NCBI GenBank assembly: GCA_001829185.1
Contig: MIAR01000035.1
Location: 62,001-126,000 of the forward strand
Length of the DNA: 64,000 bases
Reading direction: 5' to 3'
Source: Spirochaetes bacterium GWB1_60_80
GTDB lineage: Bacteria > Spirochaetota > Spirochaetia > Treponematales > UBA12059
In this document: positions 8,885 through 18,036 of the stretch, in pieces
Numbering within the stretch: the stretch's first letter is position 1
Layout: every line of letters starts with the position of its first letter
The notes under the pieces: model-generated
What the model was told of the DNA's origin: nothing
The model's database searches: none
Seen by the model: only the letters and a program-made list of their open reading frames with translations
Made by a program: the position numbers and the translations under genes

Positions 8885-10127
8885 GGCGTTCCAATGCTTT
8901 CCAAGCCGGGTACAGGCTCTGCGCGGCGTAAACCAGGTTCAGCCGACCACCGGGGCAGGCGCAGCCCACCAGCAACACCATGCCGTGCTCCAGAATGCCG
9001 GCCGCTGATCCGACCAGCTGGCCGCCTTCCAGGCACAGCAACGGCGGCGCTGCCTCCAGTTGCGGCTTGGTAAAGTTCATATCACAAACCGTCTTCCAGC
9101 CGGAACGCAGCGCCACCGCCAGGTCCGAACCGTAATCGGCCAAGGAACTGGCCGCCCCTGTCATAGACATCAGCAAGAGCCGTCGGTCGGCCAGAGCCGC
9201 GCTGACGCGGGCGTACTCGGCCACCCGCCGCGCCGTCTGGCTATCCAGCGGCAGTTGCGGAACAGCCGGCTGGATGAGGGCTACGGCCGCGCCGGCCGCC
9301 GCCGGCTCGCGCCGGTACTCGCGCTCCCGTCCGCCCAGACTGCACGACAGCAACCGCGCCTCGGCCGATACCGAATCGAGAAACTCGCGGTAGGTCATCT
9401 GGTCCACTTCCACCACTTCCAGGCCGCCGGCCGCCGGCACCAACTGATTAAAGGTATCCATGACCCGGCCATGGATGTCCTGGATGGCCCTGATCTGGCG
9501 GCGGGTAAAGCAGTCAGGCCGGCGCCAGTCGTACATTTTCACCAGACGATTCGGCTCCTTGGCCGAGCGCAGCACGGCGCCGCTAGCCCGCCGCTCGCCG
9601 TCCCAAGTCCGTGGCGCTGGGCACTCGTCCACCAGCAGACCGAAGCGTTCGCCCACCACCACCGCCGGTCCGCGGGCGGCCACCCGGCCGGCCACGCGCA
9701 GGCTGAGGCGAGGCGCGTCGGCCAGAGACTCGCCAGCCGGATACGGCCGGTCCAGCGACACGACGCTGCCGGCGCCGGCCTCGCGCAATTCGGCCAGACT
9801 GTAGGCGCAGCCCTCAAAGACGATCTCGAAGGGCAGCAGCTCCAGCAGGGCGCCACCGCGATCCGGCTCGGGGTCCAGCGGCGTTTCACGCTCCAAACCC
9901 TCAAGGCGCACGGCGCTGCAAGCCTGACCGGAATCGTTGCCCAGCACCACTAGGCTAGCCCGCCCCAGGAAGCGGCCATCTAGGGTCAGCTCGCCGTCCT
10001 GACCGGCGTTCAGGGTGTCACCCACCACCACCCGGCCGGATTCCAGGCCGGCCAGCTCCCAGGCCGACAGCCAACCGCGCGTCACTACCAGATCCAACTG
10101 TCCGCGTTGAGAGAAAATGCTTTCCAT
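8874..10127 (-). CDS. FliM/FliN-family flagellar switch-like protein with permuted domains
   Basis: 417 residues. Residues about 10-65 (LVVTRGWLSAWELAGLESGR...DGRFLGRASLVVLG) and 98-160 (YSLAELREAGAGSVVSLDRP, VAGRVAARGPAVVVGERFGL) resemble two SPOA (FliN/FliM C-terminal) domains. From about 190 the sequence matches the FliM middle domain (YDWRRPDCFTRRQIRAIQDI, VEVDQMTYREFLDSV) and ends with MVLLVGCACPGGRLNLVYAAQ, like the last strand of that domain. Normal FliM has the opposite order. No CheY-binding N-terminal peptide is seen. The ATG at 10127 is set by AGGAGG 5 bases upstream. It stands alone, away from flagellar operons, and is coupled to a Crp/Fnr regulator. A switch-complex accessory role is inference. 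Confidence 0.75.
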   Translation of the reverse strand: MESIFSQRGQLDLVVTRGWLSAWELAGLESGRVVVGDTLNAGQDGELTLDGRFLGRASLVVLGNDSGQACSAVRLEGLERETPLDPEPDRGGALLELLPFEIVFEGCAYSLAELREAGAGSVVSLDRPYPAGESLADAPRLSLRVAGRVAARGPAVVVGERFGLLVDECPAPRTWDGERRASGAVLRSAKEPNRLVKMYDWRRPDCFTRRQIRAIQDIHGRVMDTFNQLVPAAGGLEVVEVDQMTYREFLDSVSAEARLLSCSLGGREREYRREPAAAGAAVALIQPAVPQLPLDSQTARRVAEYARVSAALADRRLLLMSMTGAASSLADYGSDLAVALRSGWKTVCDMNFTKPQLEAAPPLLCLEGGQLVGSAAGILEHGMVLLVGCACPGGRLNLVYAAQSLYPAWKALERHGR

Positions 10128-10373
10128 AATATCCTCCTCGAGGCAGCGTCCGCCGCTCCTCGCCATCGAAGCTACACCCAAACTATAGCGCTGCAAGTGA
10201 GCTTGGAGCGTGAGCCATAGTCACAGAAGGCTGGAACCACCACCGTCGGTAGCGGGAACGTCCCTGGCCCCGCTCAATTCAGGCTTTATCCAGCTGGATT
10301 ATCGCTCCGAAAGGTATTATCCTTGTTCCGATGGCCGACGGCAAGAGCGCTTGGCTGTCGAGTGGAGAAGCTG

Positions 10374-11987
10374 ATGCCCGATTTACAAATTTCCGCCAGT
10401 CATCGCGCCTGGCTGCTGGCTATCGTGTTGGCCGTTTTGGCTGGCCGCCCGACGCCCCTGGCGGCGGTGACGCGAAGCGTCCGGGTCGGAGTTTTCCCGG
10501 CCGCGCCTTTAGTGCTCAACACCCCGGACCAGCCGACTGGATTCTTCATTGAATTGTTGGAGACTATTGCGCTGAAGGAAGGCTGGACTCTGGAATACGT
10601 CCAAGGCACCTGGCAGGAGCATCTCGCAGCCCTCCGCACCGGCACTATCGATCTTCTACCAGCCGTCGGCCATACCCCCGAGCGCCTGGCCTTCTATGAG
10701 TTCAATTCCGACCCGGTCTTCATCGACAGCGGCGTGGTATTCAGGCAACCCAGCTTCCCGGTCCACACGGTCTTTGACCTGGCCGGCAAAACCATCGCCG
10801 CCGTTCGGGGCAGCATATTCACCGCCGGCTTCGAAGCCTACATCGCGTCCTTCGGCATCCAGTGCGCCATGGTGTATACCGAGGACAACCCGGCCGTCAT
10901 GCGCCTAATCGAGTCCGGCGCGGCGGAAGCCGGCATCACCATTTACTCATTGGGCAGCCAGCTGGAGCGGGACTACGCTGTCGAGATGACGGCCATCAGC
11001 TTCTCGCCGCTAGCCCTACACTACGCCATCGGCCAGGTTCGGAACCGCGATCTGTTGGTAGCCATCAACGCCGCCCTGACTGAAATGCTCCCCGACAACG
11101 GCTCCGTTTATGCCCGACTATATGAAAAATGGATACTACCGCAACCCTCCCAGGAAATCCCGGCCTGGCTGTACGCCGCCTTGGCCGTCGCCGGCCTGCT
11201 GGTGGCTAGCTTCATCGGCCTCAGCCTACTGCTGCGCCGGCAAGTAGAGCTCCAGACCAAACATCTGACGACCGAGATAGCGGCTCACAAGGAAACTAAC
11301 CAAAAGATCGCACTGGCCCTGGAGGAGCGCGGACTCTTGATGCGCGAACTTTACCACCGCACCAAAAACAATCTGCAGCTCATCCACAGCCTGTTTCTGC
11401 TCCAAGCCAACGAGTACCCGGATAATGCGACGGTTAACGACATGGTCGCCAAGATCGACTCGCGCATCCAGGCCATCTCCTTGGCGCAGCAACTACTGTT
11501 CGAATTCCAGAATCTGTCGCAAATCTCGATCAAATCCTACATCGCCAACCTGTCCGGCAGCATTTTGGAAGGCTTTGGCAGCGACGGTACAGTCCAACGA
11601 AACCTGGAGGTGGCGGACCTGCTCCTGCCTATCGAGCGGATCGGCACCATCGGGCTGATTCTCAACGAACTGATGACCAACTCGCTCAAGCACGCCTTCC
11701 CGGACCGCCGGGGCGGCAGTTTCACCATCCGCTTTACCGCAACGGCTCCGGACAGCTACCGGCTGGAGTATCTGGATGACGGCATCGGCTTCCAGCCAGG
11801 CAACTGCACCCCACCGAGTAAGACGCTCGGCCTGTTGCTGGTGGACAACCTGATTGACCAACTCGGCGGAACCGTGCGCTGCGACTCGACCGGCGGCGTC
11901 CATTACAGGATTGACTTCCCGGTCAGAAGCGGCGCCGACGGAAACAGAGCGGACGGTTCAGGCGGCGTAGCCATCGCCAGGCCGTAA
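10374..11987 (+). CDS. hybrid sensor: periplasmic SBP_bac_3 domain plus HisKA_2 histidine kinase
   Basis: 537 residues. After a signal/anchor (AWLLAIVLAVLAGRP), residues about 40-260 form an amino-acid-type solute-binding domain (SVRVGVFPAAPLVL, PTGFFIELLETIA, FDLAGKTIAAVRGSI). A membrane helix follows near 270-290, then a short coiled coil, then a HisKA_2-type phosphoacceptor (LMRELYHRTKNNLQLI; H is the likely site) and an HATPase domain with the N box (LNELMTNSLKHAF) and DDGIGF. These kinases usually sense a small molecule outside the membrane and signal to a separate regulator; none is encoded next to it. Start ATG 10374 has GGAGAAG before it. Confidence 0.9.
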   Translation: MPDLQISASHRAWLLAIVLAVLAGRPTPLAAVTRSVRVGVFPAAPLVLNTPDQPTGFFIELLETIALKEGWTLEYVQGTWQEHLAALRTGTIDLLPAVGHTPERLAFYEFNSDPVFIDSGVVFRQPSFPVHTVFDLAGKTIAAVRGSIFTAGFEAYIASFGIQCAMVYTEDNPAVMRLIESGAAEAGITIYSLGSQLERDYAVEMTAISFSPLALHYAIGQVRNRDLLVAINAALTEMLPDNGSVYARLYEKWILPQPSQEIPAWLYAALAVAGLLVASFIGLSLLLRRQVELQTKHLTTEIAAHKETNQKIALALEERGLLMRELYHRTKNNLQLIHSLFLLQANEYPDNATVNDMVAKIDSRIQAISLAQQLLFEFQNLSQISIKSYIANLSGSILEGFGSDGTVQRNLEVADLLLPIERIGTIGLILNELMTNSLKHAFPDRRGGSFTIRFTATAPDSYRLEYLDDGIGFQPGNCTPPSKTLGLLLVDNLIDQLGGTVRCDSTGGVHYRIDFPVRSGADGNRADGSGGVAIARP

Positions 11988-12019
11988 GGCCGACGACGCC
12001 AGCGCGGCCGCCTCACCGT

Positions 12020-12625
12020 TCAGCGCAGACGGCCAAAGAAATACTTCCAGGAAATGAAACTCAACGACCATAAGGTTTGGCCGCTGGTCAGGTCAAAGTA
12101 CAGGGTTACCGGTAAAAAGCTTAAATACAAGGTGCCCGGGAATTCGGAGTCCGTCCAGGCAGCCACCGGCACCAACGTCAGCCCCAGGAACTGGGCGCCG
12201 GACAGATACGGGAAATCAGTCAGCCAGGACAGGCCGAAGGCCAAGAAGGAAGCGTCGTCGTCGATCCACGGGTTGACCAGCAGGCTGGCCGCCAGCAGCT
12301 GGTCCTGGAAGGCGTTGGTCAGGATATTGGTGGCCACGGCGGCGGTCAGGAGGAGGCGCGGGCTGACGAACAAGTCCAGCGAAACCCGCAGATAAGTGCC
12401 GCCGGTGACGCTCTGCGCGCTGGAATAGCCGATATCCCACAGCGAGAAGCCACCAGTCAGGCTGGGCCAATACCAAGCCGGGCGCGGCGGTGGCTGTTGC
12501 TGTTGCTGATCATTTTGATTGCCTTGATTGGACGCCGTCTGATCAATTTCCTGCCCAGGAACCACTTGCGCTGCCAGCGGCAGGAGGCTGGTTATCAAGA
12601 CAAATGTCACTAAAATATTACGCAT
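12020..12625 (-). CDS. secreted/outer-membrane hypothetical protein with Gln/Pro-rich linker
   Basis: 201 residues: a signal peptide (LVTFVLITSLLPLAAQVVPG), a low-complexity stretch rich in Gln and Pro (about 30-50), then alternating beta-type sequence with many aromatic residues (GGFSLWDIGYSS, TYLRVSLDLFVSPRLLLTA, FSLISWKYFFG near the end), suggestive of a small barrel. An AAGGAGG site precedes the ATG. It overlaps the end of the phospholipase-C-like gene by 16 bases, so the two form an operon. Family not recognised. Confidence 0.6.
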   Translation of the reverse strand: MRNILVTFVLITSLLPLAAQVVPGQEIDQTASNQGNQNDQQQQQPPPRPAWYWPSLTGGFSLWDIGYSSAQSVTGGTYLRVSLDLFVSPRLLLTAAVATNILTNAFQDQLLAASLLVNPWIDDDASFLAFGLSWLTDFPYLSGAQFLGLTLVPVAAWTDSEFPGTLYLSFLPVTLYFDLTSGQTLWSLSFISWKYFFGRLR

Positions 12626-13329
12626 CGCAGCCTCCTTGGCATAAAACCCTTGTCGCCCAGAACTTGCTCGATTTCAGTACAGGCTCGGGCGCAATAGCCG
12701 TCGATCTCGGAACGGTTGAGGTAGACGTATTCCCGCCCAGCCAAATCCTTAGATTGCGTATAAAAGTCGCTGATATACTTTATTTGCCGCGTAAAGGCGC
12801 CGGCCGGGTAGTAGTCGAGCAGATCGTTGCCGAACTCGCCAACCTGTTGGAAGATCCGGAAAGGCCGGAAATTCCGCTGGCCTTGCAGGAAAGCGAAATC
12901 GAGGTCGTACCAGTCCTTCTTCATCACCCAGATGAAACGCGGGTCGCTTGCCATCTCGGCCTGGAAAAGCCTGGTTTTGGGCTGGTGCACTAGGGCACCC
13001 CACCAGACGTCGGACAACAAGTGAATATAATATCCCAGATAGAATGACCAGGCGCGCTGACTGACCGAAGGTGCGGCTTCCGCCGCATCGCCCACCGACG
13101 CGGCTCCCGTCAGCCAGGCGACACGAAAGCCCTCGTGGTCGATGTCGTTGCCGAGGGCCGGGTTACGCCAATGGGTAACGTCGCCAGAGGGCGTAAAGAC
13201 CGACCAGTCGGCGTTGGGCACGCCGCAATCCGGGCCGATGTTGCCCACCACGAAGGCCGGCGCGTCCAGCCCTGGCAGGCGATCCAGAAAGTAATCGGCG
13301 ATGCGGAAATGACTCATCCAAGTTGCCAT
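12610..13329 (-). CDS. zinc-dependent phospholipase C family protein
   Basis: 239 residues with the pattern of the zinc-dependent phospholipase C/S1-P1 nuclease fold: an N-terminal SHFRIADYFL with an early histidine, HWRNPALGNDIDHEGF, and the central YYIHLLSDVWWG (HxxxD) that supplies metal ligands. Similar bacterial proteins are annotated as PLC-like hydrolases and often have no tested substrate. No signal peptide, so it probably acts in the cytoplasm. AAAGGAG lies 7 bases before the ATG. First gene of a two-gene unit with the barrel-like 12020-12625 gene. Confidence 0.75.
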   Translation of the reverse strand: MATWMSHFRIADYFLDRLPGLDAPAFVVGNIGPDCGVPNADWSVFTPSGDVTHWRNPALGNDIDHEGFRVAWLTGAASVGDAAEAAPSVSQRAWSFYLGYYIHLLSDVWWGALVHQPKTRLFQAEMASDPRFIWVMKKDWYDLDFAFLQGQRNFRPFRIFQQVGEFGNDLLDYYPAGAFTRQIKYISDFYTQSKDLAGREYVYLNRSEIDGYCARACTEIEQVLGDKGFMPRRLRCVIF

Positions 13330-13372
13330 CTACGATGCTCCTTTGGTGCAGCCGACAGGTGGGCGCCGACGC

Positions 13373-14599
13373 TCAGTCAGCTAAATGTCTTTTCAAAGCC
13401 GCCACCATCCAGGACCAGCCGATGCGCTCCTGCTCCAGCCGGATGGCCCGGCCAGGTTGCAGGCTGGCTAGATCGGCCCGCACGGCAGCCTCGTCCGGCG
13501 TCAGGTGCGTCAGGCTGGCGGCGGCGGGGCTGGGTTCAGCCGTCCAGAGGGCGCGGTGGGCCAGGAGGGTGGCCCGGTCCATCAATAGCGAGCGGGCGGC
13601 AGGAAAGAGGCCCCGGAATTGGTTCAGGATGGCCAGGCCGTGGCTGTCCAGGTCGCCCCAGTACCAGAGCTGGAGCCGCTCCAGCCAGCGGGCGGTCGCC
13701 AGGTGGGCAAAGCCGTAGCCGCTGCCCAGGATGGCCAGGGTGCCGGCCAGCGGCGGCAGGGCCAGCCAGGTTATCTCGTTTTCCAGCACCAGCACCTGGC
13801 GCAGCCCCTGCGGCAGCAACAGCCCGCCCAGCTGGTCGGCAAATTCCTCGGATCGCAGGCTCAGCTCGGAGGGCGCCCAGGCGCCGCCCAGGTCTGGCGC
13901 CAGGGCCGGGTCCAGGAAACGCAGCCGCACCAGGGCTGGCTTGTCCAGCAGGCCAAAGCGCCGGTTGAAAGCTTCGGCCCCACCTGGCGCGGCTTCAACC
14001 ACCGTAGCCGGCACCGCCAGAACCAACAGGCTGGCCAGGAGGCCGCGCTGCCGTTCCACGAACTTGCCATGGACGCCTGGCGCGTCGATCTGACGCGCAT
14101 AGCAGCCCGGCCGCGGATGGGCGGCGAACCAGTCCAGGCAGGCCAGGATAGTCGGCCACTCCTCAGCCCACTCCAGCAGCTGGTGCGGGTGACCGACGCA
14201 CCAAGCATCCAGCGTCGGCCAACGCTCGACCAAGGCGGCACGCAGCGCGAGCAGCCGACGGCCCTGGGCCGCCTTGCCAAGCAGCTCCAAGGCCGCCGCC
14301 GCGTCCGGCAAAACGGCTGCCACCGGCAGGCGGTTGCGGCCCAGTTCGCGGTGCGCCACCTCGCGCCACTCCAGGTCCCAACCGGACGCTGCCGCCTGCA
14401 AGTCGGCCACCCAGGCCTGAATCTCCAAGAGGTGGCGCGCCCAGTCCCTGCTGGCCGGCCCCTTGAGGGCGATGCGCAGCGGAAACAGTTCTGGCTCGCC
14501 GCCCAGGGCGGCCGACCCCAAACGGCCCGTCTCCCAGAGCCGGCGCGCCTTGGCCTTGATGGCGGACGGACCCGTCCAGGCGTCTGGGTAGCGATTCAC
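13373..14599 (-). CDS. jetD: Wadjet anti-plasmid nuclease subunit JetD (DUF3322/DUF2220)
   Basis: 408 residues starting at a GTG (14599) that overlaps the jetC stop (GTGA). The N-terminal DUF3322-type region holds WETGRLGS and FPLRIALKGP. The C-terminal DUF2220 half is TOPRIM-like with the catalytic pattern ENEITWLALPP, GSGYGFAHLA, YWGDLDSHGLAIL (DxD) and LLMDRATLLAHR. JetD is the nuclease of type I Wadjet: it is activated when the JetABC motor has reeled in a small circular DNA, and cuts it. The key acidic residues appear intact. An upstream extension of this frame to 14875 lies inside jetC and is not real. Confidence 0.95.
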   Translation of the reverse strand: MNRYPDAWTGPSAIKAKARRLWETGRLGSAALGGEPELFPLRIALKGPASRDWARHLLEIQAWVADLQAAASGWDLEWREVAHRELGRNRLPVAAVLPDAAAALELLGKAAQGRRLLALRAALVERWPTLDAWCVGHPHQLLEWAEEWPTILACLDWFAAHPRPGCYARQIDAPGVHGKFVERQRGLLASLLVLAVPATVVEAAPGGAEAFNRRFGLLDKPALVRLRFLDPALAPDLGGAWAPSELSLRSEEFADQLGGLLLPQGLRQVLVLENEITWLALPPLAGTLAILGSGYGFAHLATARWLERLQLWYWGDLDSHGLAILNQFRGLFPAARSLLMDRATLLAHRALWTAEPSPAAASLTHLTPDEAAVRADLASLQPGRAIRLEQERIGWSWMVAALKRHLAD

Positions 14600-17500
14600 G
14601 CCTGCGCCTGGCGAAAGGCCTCGCGCTCGGCCTGGTATTGGGCGATGCTCAGGTTGCGCAGGCAGGAGGCTGACCCGTCCGGGTTGTAGACGAAGCCCAC
14701 CGAGCGCACGTAGGGCTCGATGACGTGAATTTTCTGTAGCGGCGTGATGACCAACAACTGCAACCGCAGCTGCCGGAACAGTTCGAGGCCAAAGCGGGTC
14801 GACTCGTCGGAGCCGCGGCCGAAGGCCTCGTCGATCATCACGAAGCGGAAAGAGCGCGAGCGGGCGCTGCCCCACTCCAGGCCGAACTGGTAGGCCAGGC
14901 TGGCGGCCAGCACGGTGTAGGCCAGTTTCTCTTTCTGGCCTCCGGACTTGCCGGCGGCATCGGTGTAGTGTTCGTGCTCGCTACCGCCTTCCCTCCAGCG
15001 CTCCGAGGCCGAGAAGACAAAGTACTGGCGGACGTCGCTGATCTTGCGCGTCCAGCGGCGGTCCAGCTCGGCAAAGCCCTCGCGGCCGCGGAAACGCTCG
15101 ATCAGGGCCCTGACCTGCAGGAATTTGGCCTCGGCGTACTGCTCGTCGGCCTGACCGGTGAAGCTGCCTTCGGTGCAGCTACGCAGGTCGGCCTGGAAAT
15201 CGCGCAGCTCGCCGTCGTTGTTCGGCTCGGCCTCCAGCACGATGTAACGGCCGGGGTTGTAGTCGATGCGCACCAGCGACTGATTGATGCGTTCGATGCG
15301 TTCGCGGATGTCCTCGCGCTCGCGGTTGAGTTGTGAATGAAAGTTTGCAACCTCGCGGATGGCGTTCTCGTTGAGCGCCGTCTTGAAGCTGGCCTCGAAA
15401 CGCGGCAAGTCGTCGGCCACCAGACGTTGCAGCCAGAGCGCCCAGTGGGACATTGCCTCGACGCTGGCGTCCAGCTCGCGCGTTTCCAGGCGCCAGGTGT
15501 TGCGCACGTCCTCCATCACCTTGACGATGCGGTCGCGCAGCCGGCCCAGCTTCCTGTCCTCGGCGTCAATGGCAGCCTGCAGGAAAAGCCGTAGCTCATG
15601 CTCGCGGTTCTCGGCGCTTTCCAGGCTCAGGCCGCGCTCCAGCTGGCGCTCAGCGGCCAGGGCGTCCAGCGCCGGGAAGGCCGCCTGATGCACGGCCGCT
15701 TCAGGGCCAGCCAGGCGGCTGTCCAGGCTGTCGGCCAGGCTCTGGATCTCGCCGCGCTTGTGGCCATTCACGGCCAGGGCCTGACCCAGTTCGGCCAGTG
15801 TCGTCTCGCTGGCTTGCAGGCGGCCTTCCACCTCGCCCAGGCGGGCTTGTAGGGTTTTTAGGATATTAGCGCCAGAGGCCAGCTTGCGCTGCTCGGCCTC
15901 CAGGTCGGCGATACGCAAACTGACGCCCTGCCAGTCCAGCTCACTCCAGTCGATCCAACCTAAGAGGGCGCCGCAGTGCCCGCGCCGGGCTTGTAGTCCC
16001 TTCTGGATATCCTGGCAGCGGCTAATGCGCGCGCCGGCCTCACCCAGCTGTTTCTCCAATGCCTTGGCCTGGCGTTCCAGGGCTTTGATCTTGCCCAGGT
16101 TGCTCCAACCCAACACATAGCGGCTGGTATCGTCAATGCGGTGGCGGTCGTCCTTCTCGTGGCGCTCGCCGGAACCCTTTATCTGGCCAGAGGGGCGCAG
16201 CGCCTGGCGCTCGCGGTGAAACTGCTCCAGGCTGTCGGTGCAGGCGTAGTCAAAGCGGCGAGTCAGCTCCTGTTCCAGCCAACCCGTCCAGGGCGTGTCG
16301 GTCTTAATGTCCAGCTTGCGCACCAACGACTCGTCGCGCAAACGGCCGTCGCCGCTTTCGCCCGCGCTCAGGGCGCCGCTTCCGACGCTACTGCTTCCGG
16401 CGCCACCGATCACGGTGCCACCGGAAGCAGTGCGCACTCGGAAGTAAACCAGGCGACCGGCCAAGTCGTGTCCGTCTACCCAGGCGCAGACCGCCTGGTA
16501 ATGGCGGTCGTCCACTAAGAGCGACAAGGCAAAGTTGTGCAGCACCCGCTCGATGGCGCCTTCCCAGGCGGCGGCGGCCTGGCCGACGCGCAACAGCTCG
16601 CCGGCGAAGGGCAGCTGATCGCTGGACAAGCCCAGATCATGGCACAGCCGTTCGCGGATATCCACCTGGCGGGCCGGGATGTTACTCTGGCGCGAGCGCA
16701 GGCTGGCCAGTTCGGCTTGCAGCTCACCATGCTTGTCGCGCAGGCCGCGGAAGGCCACGTCGGCCTCGGTGCGCTCGTTCTGGGCCGCCGCATCGGCCGC
16801 ATCCACTTCAAGCAGCAGGGCGGCCGCCCACTCGCGATTGGCGGCAAAGCCTTCCAGCTGCTCCGGCTGGGGCAGTTCCAGGGCGGCGGCTTCCTGCCTA
16901 TAGCGCTCGCGCCGCTCTTGGCGCCTGGCCTTCTCGCGCCTGGCCTGGTCCAGTTCCTGGGCCAGCCGCTCCAAGCGCTCGCCGCCATTGGTGGCGATGG
17001 CGGTTTTAAGCTCGTCCCGGTCGGCCTTCAGGGTCAGCCGCGACTCACGCTCGCCGGACTGCTTGGCCTCCAGGCGGGCGGACTCCTGGGCCAGCCGCTC
17101 CAGGCGCGCTCCGGCCAACGACAGCTTGCGGACGGCGAACCAGCTGCCCAAAGCCTCGCGCCGGTCGCGCAGGCCGTCGCGCAAGCGGCTGGACTCGTCC
17201 CAGGCGACGCCGTCGGCCACCAGCGGCGTCAGGGCGGCGATTTGGGCCTTGGCCTTGAGCACCGTCTCGTGCGCCCGGTTCAGGTCGTCGAAATGTTCTA
17301 TTAACGCCTTGATGCGGCTCTCGGCATCGAAGGGCTCGATCATGTGCTCCCGCACGAAGTCCGTCAAATTCCCGACCGACTTCAGCGATACCGTTTGATT
17401 AAAGAGGTCCAGGGCCTGCTCGTTCTCGATGCCGAAAACCCGTCGGAAGGTAGCGCCGTAGCCGGGGAAGCTGTCGAACAATTCTACCCCGTCAACCTGG

Positions 17501-18036
17501 CGCAGCCGCTTGCGCAAGTTGGCCATATCGTCGCCGAAGCCTGTAAAATCGGCCGCAATGCTCAAGGGTCGACCAGAGATGACGTAGAAGCGGGCCGGCT
17601 GGCCGCTGGCTTCCTTGTTCCAGAATACCTGGGCCAGGCTCAGGTTGACGTCGTAGCCGGCGTTGCGGAAACTGCCCAGGATGACTGAGTAGTGGGTCTG
17701 GTCGCGCAGGGCCACCGCCTTGCTGGCCAGGCCGGCCTCGCCGCGCTCGCTCTTGAAATGGCCGAGCACGTAGGAACGCAGGCTACGCTCCCGGTTGTCG
17801 GCGCCGGCCGCCTTGTTGTAGGCCAGCTTCTGCGGCGGCACCAGCAAGGTGGTGAGGGCATCCACCAAGGTGGACTTGCCGGAGCCAATATCGCCAGTCA
17901 ACAGGGTGTTCTCGCCGCCCAGCTCCAGGTTCCAGACCTGGCGGTCGAAGGTGCCCCAGTTATATAGTTCCAGCCGCTGCAGGCGGAAGCCGGCCGGCTG
18001 GTCGTCGCTAATGAAGTCCAGCAACTGATCGCTCAT
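14596..18036 (-). CDS. jetC: Wadjet SMC-like ATPase JetC
   Basis: 1146 residues, the SMC/MukB-like motor of Wadjet. Walker A is GDIGSGKSTLVDAL near residue 47. Long coiled coils rich in Glu, Arg, Leu and Ala occupy about 290-470 and 640-880. The ABC signature region is GKSGGQKEKLAYTVLAAS and Walker B is RFVMIDEAFGRGSDE, followed by LLVITPLQKIHVIEPYV. A Gly/Ser-rich stretch (GGAGSSSVGSGALSAGESGD, about 545-570) looks like a lineage-specific insertion near the hinge-like region. The start overlaps the jetB stop by four bases. In known systems JetC dimers with JetA and JetB extrude DNA loops on plasmids. Confidence 0.96.
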   Translation of the reverse strand: MSDQLLDFISDDQPAGFRLQRLELYNWGTFDRQVWNLELGGENTLLTGDIGSGKSTLVDALTTLLVPPQKLAYNKAAGADNRERSLRSYVLGHFKSERGEAGLASKAVALRDQTHYSVILGSFRNAGYDVNLSLAQVFWNKEASGQPARFYVISGRPLSIAADFTGFGDDMANLRKRLRQVDGVELFDSFPGYGATFRRVFGIENEQALDLFNQTVSLKSVGNLTDFVREHMIEPFDAESRIKALIEHFDDLNRAHETVLKAKAQIAALTPLVADGVAWDESSRLRDGLRDRREALGSWFAVRKLSLAGARLERLAQESARLEAKQSGERESRLTLKADRDELKTAIATNGGERLERLAQELDQARREKARRQERRERYRQEAAALELPQPEQLEGFAANREWAAALLLEVDAADAAAQNERTEADVAFRGLRDKHGELQAELASLRSRQSNIPARQVDIRERLCHDLGLSSDQLPFAGELLRVGQAAAAWEGAIERVLHNFALSLLVDDRHYQAVCAWVDGHDLAGRLVYFRVRTASGGTVIGGAGSSSVGSGALSAGESGDGRLRDESLVRKLDIKTDTPWTGWLEQELTRRFDYACTDSLEQFHRERQALRPSGQIKGSGERHEKDDRHRIDDTSRYVLGWSNLGKIKALERQAKALEKQLGEAGARISRCQDIQKGLQARRGHCGALLGWIDWSELDWQGVSLRIADLEAEQRKLASGANILKTLQARLGEVEGRLQASETTLAELGQALAVNGHKRGEIQSLADSLDSRLAGPEAAVHQAAFPALDALAAERQLERGLSLESAENREHELRLFLQAAIDAEDRKLGRLRDRIVKVMEDVRNTWRLETRELDASVEAMSHWALWLQRLVADDLPRFEASFKTALNENAIREVANFHSQLNREREDIRERIERINQSLVRIDYNPGRYIVLEAEPNNDGELRDFQADLRSCTEGSFTGQADEQYAEAKFLQVRALIERFRGREGFAELDRRWTRKISDVRQYFVFSASERWREGGSEHEHYTDAAGKSGGQKEKLAYTVLAASLAYQFGLEWGSARSRSFRFVMIDEAFGRGSDESTRFGLELFRQLRLQLLVITPLQKIHVIEPYVRSVGFVYNPDGSASCLRNLSIAQYQAEREAFRQAQA

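Noticed and set aside
13619-14689. 356-codon plus-strand ORF opposite jetD
   Set aside because: Shadow of the real jetD/jetC frames; Gln/Arg-rich composition without motifs.
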